Of a stretch of DNA of 64,000 nt, positions 60,473-64,000 are shown one piece after another; position 1 is the first letter of the stretch; each line of letters begins with the position of its first letter. The stretch spans positions 5,226 to 69,225 of the forward strand of contig JAZRMX010000019.1 of assembly GCA_045647885.1 (NCBI GenBank). Reading direction: 5' to 3'. A model generated the notes under the pieces. It saw only the letters and a list, made by a program, of their open reading frames with translations, searched no databases and was not told where the DNA came from. Position numbers and translations under genes: made by a program. The DNA is from HGM04593 sp045647885. GTDB lineage: Bacteria > Bacteroidota > Bacteroidia > Bacteroidales > Bacteroidaceae.

Positions 60473-61123
60473 TCAATCGACAAACTTTATTTTTCCCAAA
60501 TCTCTCGGCTTTGCCTCGGGCTGCTCGTCGGGATACCCCACGCCAAGCACATAGCGCAGTTTATAACCCTTGCTGAAACCGAGTTTATCGAGATAAGGCT
60601 TTGCCTTTTCATTAGTGGTCAAGAACACGGCAGGGCCACCCATAACACAGGTTCCAAGCCCCATATCCAGCGCTGCAAGACACATATTCTCGCCCATCAA
60701 CCCCACATTTATAAGTGTCATTCCCGTGGGGTCGTCGGGGCAGGCAACAGCAATTATAGCCGAGGCATTGCGGAAACCATTTCTGAAGTTTGGCGCGTCG
60801 CTCTTCACAAAGAAAGGCATATCCACCTTCATCAATTCGGTAACCTCGTTCAGGTAATTCATATCGTCCACAATGCGCACCTCCCACTCCTGTTTGTTAA
60901 GAGCGTTGGGAGCCATCACGCCACATTCGGCAATCTTCTGCAACAATTCGCGCTCAACGGGCACATCCTTGTACTGACGTATAGAGCGACGCGACATAAT
61001 AGCATCAATCACAGCATTCTCTTTCTTTTCCATAGCCTTCTCTTCCAACTGGCAACCACACAGCATTACCGCCACAGCCATTGCCGTTACATTCAACATT
61101 TTAAATATCATTCTCATAAACAT
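60473..61123 (-). CDS. Nitroreductase family lipoprotein
   Basis: 216 residues. It begins with a lipoprotein-like signal whose lipobox is LCGC, then the nitroreductase fold from SRRSIRQYKDVPVERELLQK, APNALNKQEWEVRIV, ASAIIAVACPDD and MGLGTCVMGGPA to RYVLGVGYPDEQ. FMN is the expected cofactor. Most nitroreductases are cytosolic, so this one is unusual in being exported. An internal ATG at 61033 (MEKKENAV) preceded by AGAGAAGG could give a cytosolic form. Electron donor in the envelope is not obvious. Confidence 0.85.
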   Translation of the reverse strand: MFMRMIFKMLNVTAMAVAVMLCGCQLEEKAMEKKENAVIDAIMSRRSIRQYKDVPVERELLQKIAECGVMAPNALNKQEWEVRIVDDMNYLNEVTELMKVDMPFFVKSDAPNFRNGFRNASAIIAVACPDDPTGMTLINVGLMGENMCLAALDMGLGTCVMGGPAVFLTTNEKAKPYLDKLGFSKGYKLRYVLGVGYPDEQPEAKPRDLGKIKFVD

Positions 61124-61294
61124 TCAAATTACCGCTTAATCACCTCTGCAACCAACTGCAGCGTTCACAGCCATCTAAACAAAAGTATAATAAACATACG
61201 AGATATACAAGCAAACAATAATATTAAACAATCTTCGCAAACATATCAGTTTTTAATCTTATCTTTACGCTAACAAAAAAAGAGCAGTCCGAAT

Positions 61295-62008
61295 ATGCAA
61301 AATACATTCAAAGAAAAAGTGGTGATTGTTACAGGCGGAGCAAACGGCATAGGCAAGTGCATTGCCAACGAGTTCCGTGCCACCGGTGCCTGTGTCTATG
61401 TTATAGACAAGCAAGCGGGCGAACACTTCGTGGGAGATATCTCAAAGAAAGAGACGCTCGAAGCCTTTGCCAATGAGATTCTGGGCAAGCACGAAAAGGT
61501 CGATATCATTATAAACAACGCCCTGCCCCTGATGAAAGGCATCAATGAGTGCAGTTACGAGGAGTTTCAGTACGCACTGAGCGTGGGAGTAACAGCACCC
61601 TTCTATCTGGTAAAACTACTTACGCCCCACCTTGCCACAGGAGCATCCATTGTAAACATCTCCTCGTCGCGTGACCGTATGAGCCAACCGCAAACCGAGA
61701 GCTACACCGCAGCCAAAGGTGGCATTGCAGCACTCACCCACGCTCTTGCCGTGAGCCTCGCAGGGCGTGCACGGGTAAATTCCATATCACCAGGGTGGAT
61801 AGACACCACCGGTACCACATACAGCGGTGCCGACGCAGTGCAACAACCGGCCGGTCGTGTGGGCAACCCGATGGATATTGCCAATATGGTGCTGTTCCTT
61901 TGCTCCGAAAAGGCGGGCTTCATCACCGGAGAGAACATCTGCATAGATGGCGGAATGACCAAGCAGATGATTTACCACGGCGACAACGGCTGGAAATTAG
62001 AAGTATAA
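61295..62008 (+). CDS. Short-chain dehydrogenase/reductase (SDR)
   Basis: 237 residues. Cofactor motif TGGANGIG (13-20), INNALP (NNAG-like, 74-79), Ser in NISSSRD, and the catalytic Tyr137-Lys141 in YTAAK. The C-terminal GENICIDGGMTKQMIYHGD is typical of classical SDRs. Substrate unknown. A TATCTTTA box at 61260 may be its promoter. A CAT-like acyltransferase follows after 21 bp. Confidence 0.88.
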   Translation: MQNTFKEKVVIVTGGANGIGKCIANEFRATGACVYVIDKQAGEHFVGDISKKETLEAFANEILGKHEKVDIIINNALPLMKGINECSYEEFQYALSVGVTAPFYLVKLLTPHLATGASIVNISSSRDRMSQPQTESYTAAKGGIAALTHALAVSLAGRARVNSISPGWIDTTGTTYSGADAVQQPAGRVGNPMDIANMVLFLCSEKAGFITGENICIDGGMTKQMIYHGDNGWKLEV

Positions 62009-62029
62009 CACCCACTCACAAGTAGAATT

Positions 62030-62647
62030 ATGAAAACCGAAATAAATCCACAAGAAACATCGCGCGCCGCAGCCTTCTCGCTGTGGATTACATCGCCAAT
62101 GCCAATGGTTACTCTCACCAAAACTTTCAACGTTACCAACCTGCTGAAAGCAAGCAAGAAACAAGGCATTAAGTTCAACACCCTGCTCTGCTGGTGCATA
62201 GGCAAGGCGGCGAGCCAGATAAAAGAATTTTACATTCTCCCCGAACAGGGAAAACTCTTTAAGTACGACCGCATTGGCATAAACATAATTGTAAATAACA
62301 AGGACGGCGGAATAAACTCCTGCGACATTGCATACACGCCCGACATTAAAGATTTTGCCAGCGACTATAACACCCTCACCAAGCAAGCGGCCGAGGAGTG
62401 CGAGAGTTCTTTTCTCGACGATTATATGATTGTGGGCACATCGGCAATGGTGCTGACAGAACTCGACTGTATTGTGAACCAATACACCGACAAGTTCTGC
62501 AACCCAATGGTTATGTGGGGAAAATACCGCAAACAGTGGTTCAAGACCACCCTGCCCATCTCCTTCCAATTCCACCACACACAAATGGACGGAGGTCACG
62601 GCGCAAGCTTCCTCGCACTGCTACAACAAGAGATAAACAAGCTGTAA
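62030..62647 (+). CDS. Chloramphenicol acetyltransferase-like protein
   Basis: 205 residues (CAT trimer subunits are about 215). The active-site motif is HHTQMDGGH (residues 182-190), with catalytic His183 and structural Asp187, as in HHxxxDG. Other CAT family text: RAAAFSLWITSPMPMVTLTK, FNTLLCWCIGKA. The family acetylates chloramphenicol in resistant strains, but many chromosomal homologs act on other substrates, so drug resistance cannot be inferred. Its neighbour, an SDR, suggests housekeeping or secondary metabolism. Confidence 0.85.
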   Translation: MKTEINPQETSRAAAFSLWITSPMPMVTLTKTFNVTNLLKASKKQGIKFNTLLCWCIGKAASQIKEFYILPEQGKLFKYDRIGINIIVNNKDGGINSCDIAYTPDIKDFASDYNTLTKQAAEECESSFLDDYMIVGTSAMVLTELDCIVNQYTDKFCNPMVMWGKYRKQWFKTTLPISFQFHHTQMDGGHGASFLALLQQEINKL

Positions 62648-62653
62648 AGGGGC

Positions 62654-62944
62654 TCACTCACAAACAAAGATAAGCGTGTCGTCGTAGGGCCAATGCGGCT
62701 GATAGAAAAGAGGTACAGAAGCCAGCTCCACACCACCCCAATCGACACAGGCCAAGTGAGCAAATTCAGGTGGCCCAAACTCAAAAGAACGGCCATAAAG
62801 CACCACCACCCTGCGCTCCTCGTCGTAGCGCCAAAGCCCGCCACCAAAGGAACACCCTTCGTTCCTTCGCAACAAGTTACGGTGGTGATAAACCTTCCCA
62901 AGCCTCAGCACCCCATCGTCCGTTATAATAAATTTCTGATACAT
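62654..62944 (-). CDS. Conserved hypothetical protein, 96 aa
   Basis: 96 residues, likely soluble. The text YQKFIITDDGVLRLGKVYHH and GGGLWRYDEERRVVVLYGRS, then FEFGPPEFAHL, resembles a small Bacteroides protein family of unknown function that I have seen only as hypothetical. The convergent acetyltransferase gene ends 7 bp away. Confidence 0.65.
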   Translation of the reverse strand: MYQKFIITDDGVLRLGKVYHHRNLLRRNEGCSFGGGLWRYDEERRVVVLYGRSFEFGPPEFAHLACVDWGGVELASVPLFYQPHWPYDDTLIFVCE

Positions 62945-63027
62945 ATCTTACAACACACGGCAACGCCGTGGAAACATCGGCAAAGATATACTTTTTATCG
63001 AAAACCCATTTATTCCACCGTCTATGT

Positions 63028-63059
63028 TTTGTTTATACAGAAATAATATTGTAGGTTTG
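63028..63059 (+). promoter_or_regulatory. Promoter with -33 TTTG and -7 TAGGTTTG
   Basis: TTTG at 63028-63031 and TAGGTTTG at 63052-63059, 20 bp apart. It serves the small gene at 63115. Confidence 0.65.
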
Positions 63060-63114
63060 TGTGAGCGAAAACAACAGCCATAACATATAGCGTAACATTA
63101 TATAAAACAAGATT

Positions 63115-63330
63115 ATGACACCTCCGGCAATAGAAAACTCCACCAAATATGAGCGACAAGCATACGTACGTGAAGCTTGGAAGTGCCTGCACAACTGCGA
63201 TGAGTGCGGCAAGTGTCGCATACTCAAAGGCAGGGATGCCGAAACCCTCTATGCCGACTACATCAACGGCACACGCTCATATATGGAGATTACTTTGGAG
63301 ATAAGGGACAACAGCCGCAATAAGCAATAA
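63115..63330 (+). CDS. Small Cys-rich protein, 71 aa
   Basis: 71 residues. The CLHNCDECGKC cluster (near residue 24) gives four Cys in a CX3CX2CX2C pattern that could bind zinc or an iron-sulfur cluster. The rest (ETLYADYINGTRSYMEITLE) has no recognised motif. A complete -33/-7 promoter supports it as real. Function unknown. Confidence 0.65.
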   Translation: MTPPAIENSTKYERQAYVREAWKCLHNCDECGKCRILKGRDAETLYADYINGTRSYMEITLEIRDNSRNKQ

Positions 63331-63424
63331 TTTGAATTTATAAAAATTGAAGAAACAATCCCCTACTGCCTCGCAAGCCAGAACCGCCGTACGAAGCAAG
63401 AGTAGAGCTAAATTAATTTAAGCT

Positions 63425-63610
63425 ATGCCTTGCGAGGAGAAGGAAGACGAAGTCAACCGAGGGATGCGAACAGAACATATTGCGGAAATTATTAACCGCC
63501 AACGCTTGCATATCCGCAAGGATGTGCAACCTGTCACTTCCAATCAGGTTTATGCGGTGATTTGTCGCTATCCTGAACCGACGAACGAGCGAGAGCAGAA
63601 TCAAACTTGA
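63425..63610 (+). pseudogene. Fragment of a small helical protein, probably decayed
   Basis: The frame reads EDEVNRGMRTEHIAEIINRQ, then HIRKDVQPVTSNQVYAVI and CRYPEPTNEREQNQT. It looks like a piece of a DNA-binding helix-turn-helix style protein but starts abruptly after a Glu-rich stretch. It is framed by direct repeats at 63432-63456 and 63625-63649. There is no good promoter. Probably a remnant. Confidence 0.4.
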
Positions 63611-63649
63611 TTGTGTTTTGCCGAGCGAGGAGGAGGAAGACGAAGTCAA
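63432..63649 (+). repeat. 25-bp direct repeats flanking the fragment
   Basis: GCGAGGAGAAGGAAGACGAA (then GTCAA) at 63432-63456 recurs at 63625-63649 with one substitution, 193 bp apart. An inverted CCTCGCAAG/CTTGCGAGG pair also lies at 63369 and 63429. Confidence 0.65.
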
Positions 63650-63702
63650 ATGTTTACTAAGGCAGAAGGACGGATAATGTTGATGATATAAAATAGAAAA
63701 AT

Positions 63703-64000
63703 ATGAGCAGATATAAAAAAAGTCAGTATGTACGCCAAGAAGATTTGATAAATAATTCCGACATCTTCAGTGGAGACAAAGGCAATGGGTATTTTATGGG
63801 TAAGGCTAGGCATTTTGTTCTTAAAGATGGCATGAATAACCTCTATGAGCCTATTCGTAATGGTGTTATCAGGTATTTCAAGGATAATGAAATTTCGTGG
63901 TGGGGAGGAGGCAAGCCCTCTGGTCATACCCTGTCTTCGCAAATAGCTTGTCTAAATCATCTTTTTGCCATAATGAATGATAAATCATCCGTTCTTGCTA
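63703..64000 (+). CDS. PGN_0703-like putative restriction endonuclease, N-terminal part (cut by window edge)
   Basis: An open frame from ATG 63703 runs off the right edge (99 codons). It begins MSRYKKSQYVRQEDLI and has SWWGGGKPSGHTLSSQIACL followed by NHLFAIM, which I take to be the motif of PGN_0703-like proteins of the PD-(D/E)XK nuclease type. The catalytic residues lie partly outside the window. Lower-GC, T-rich codons than in its neighbours hint at acquired DNA. No methyltransferase is seen, but the gene may continue into a restriction or defence locus to the right. Confidence 0.5.
   Translation, partial: MSRYKKSQYVRQEDLINNSDIFSGDKGNGYFMGKARHFVLKDGMNNLYEPIRNGVIRYFKDNEISWWGGGKPSGHTLSSQIACLNHLFAIMNDKSSVLA

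Noticed and set aside
59603..61273. A 556-codon plus-strand open frame
   Set aside because: It is the antisense of ketopantoate reductase and nitroreductase, whose own motifs are clear; its composition is rich in His, Cys and Asn as is typical for shadows.
62030..62647. Chloramphenicol resistance gene
   Set aside because: The CAT fold is kept, but chromosomal homologs often have other substrates and there is no mobile context.
1..64000. CRISPR arrays, IS transposases, prophage, rRNA
   Set aside because: None seen. The tandem array at 57.9 kb has unit 84 bp without spacers of the CRISPR type.

Overview
The window looks like chromosomal DNA of a Bacteroidales bacterium, probably a gut or animal-associated commensal. 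Genus and species cannot be fixed from the sequence alone. The signs are: many promoters with the Bacteroidetes -7 box TAnnTTTG (often TATCTTTG, sometimes TATCTTCG) and few Shine-Dalgarno sequences; a complete Bat (aerotolerance) operon; many lipoproteins; a ribosomal protein S16 with a long C-terminal tail; a secreted GH20 hexosaminidase; and type A RNase P RNA. Most of the window is ordinary core genome. There is no CRISPR array, transposase or prophage.

Layout. 1-3.3 kb: start of a secreted M3 dipeptidase, an unknown lipoprotein, and an overlapping YhhQ transporter / small radical SAM pair that resembles queuine salvage. 3.3-13.4 kb: tRNA-Ala(GGC), ettA, an aminotransferase / phenylacetate-CoA ligase-like / ACT-domain cluster, a membrane protein, GH20 and an AsmA-like protein. 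13.5-17.4 kb: a 1260-residue exported protein joining an MG2-like front to Sel1-like repeats. 17.5-23 kb: lepA-ftsY-rimO-HU and an HU/transmembrane/LysM fusion. 23.1-32.3 kb: moxR-DUF58-membrane protein-batA-batB-batC-batD-batE plus a PAP2-like membrane protein that has lost its catalytic residues. 32.3-43.6 kb: prolyl-tRNA editing protein, M16 protease, an envelope lipoprotein/barrel cluster, a degenerate S41-like lipoprotein, rpsP, an MptE-like protein, a dihydrouridine synthase/thioredoxin pair and a second aminotransferase. 43.8-50.5 kb: galE, a five-gene minus-strand cluster (EamA, a 51-residue YqaE/Pmp3 protein, NifX-like, unknown, HD hydrolase), a phosphate-selective-porin-like protein and HtrA. 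50.8-51.6 kb: rnpB and a puzzling non-coding stretch. 51.6-62.6 kb: metallophosphoesterase, DUF1294, glutamine synthetase, glycerate kinase, patatin, EamA, a DAACS symporter, ketopantoate reductase, a lipoprotein nitroreductase, SDR and a CAT-like acetyltransferase. 62.65-64 kb: small unknown genes, a decayed fragment between direct repeats, and the start of a PGN_0703-like putative restriction nuclease cut by the window edge.

Strand composition reverses near 44-47 kb: the plus strand is G-rich to the left and C-rich to the right, as expected at a replication terminus. Many intergenic gaps hold long inverted repeats that serve as (often bidirectional) terminators. Three non-coding repeat families deserve attention: a two-copy tandem-hairpin element (35.8 and 43.7 kb), a 76-bp REP/MITE-like element (56.8 kb), and an 84-bp tandem array upstream of the DAACS symporter whose hairpin arms change in a compensatory way. 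No wholly new multi-gene system is certain. The strongest candidates for something unusual are the HU-TM-LysM fusion, the YhhQ/radical SAM pair and the 84-bp structured array.
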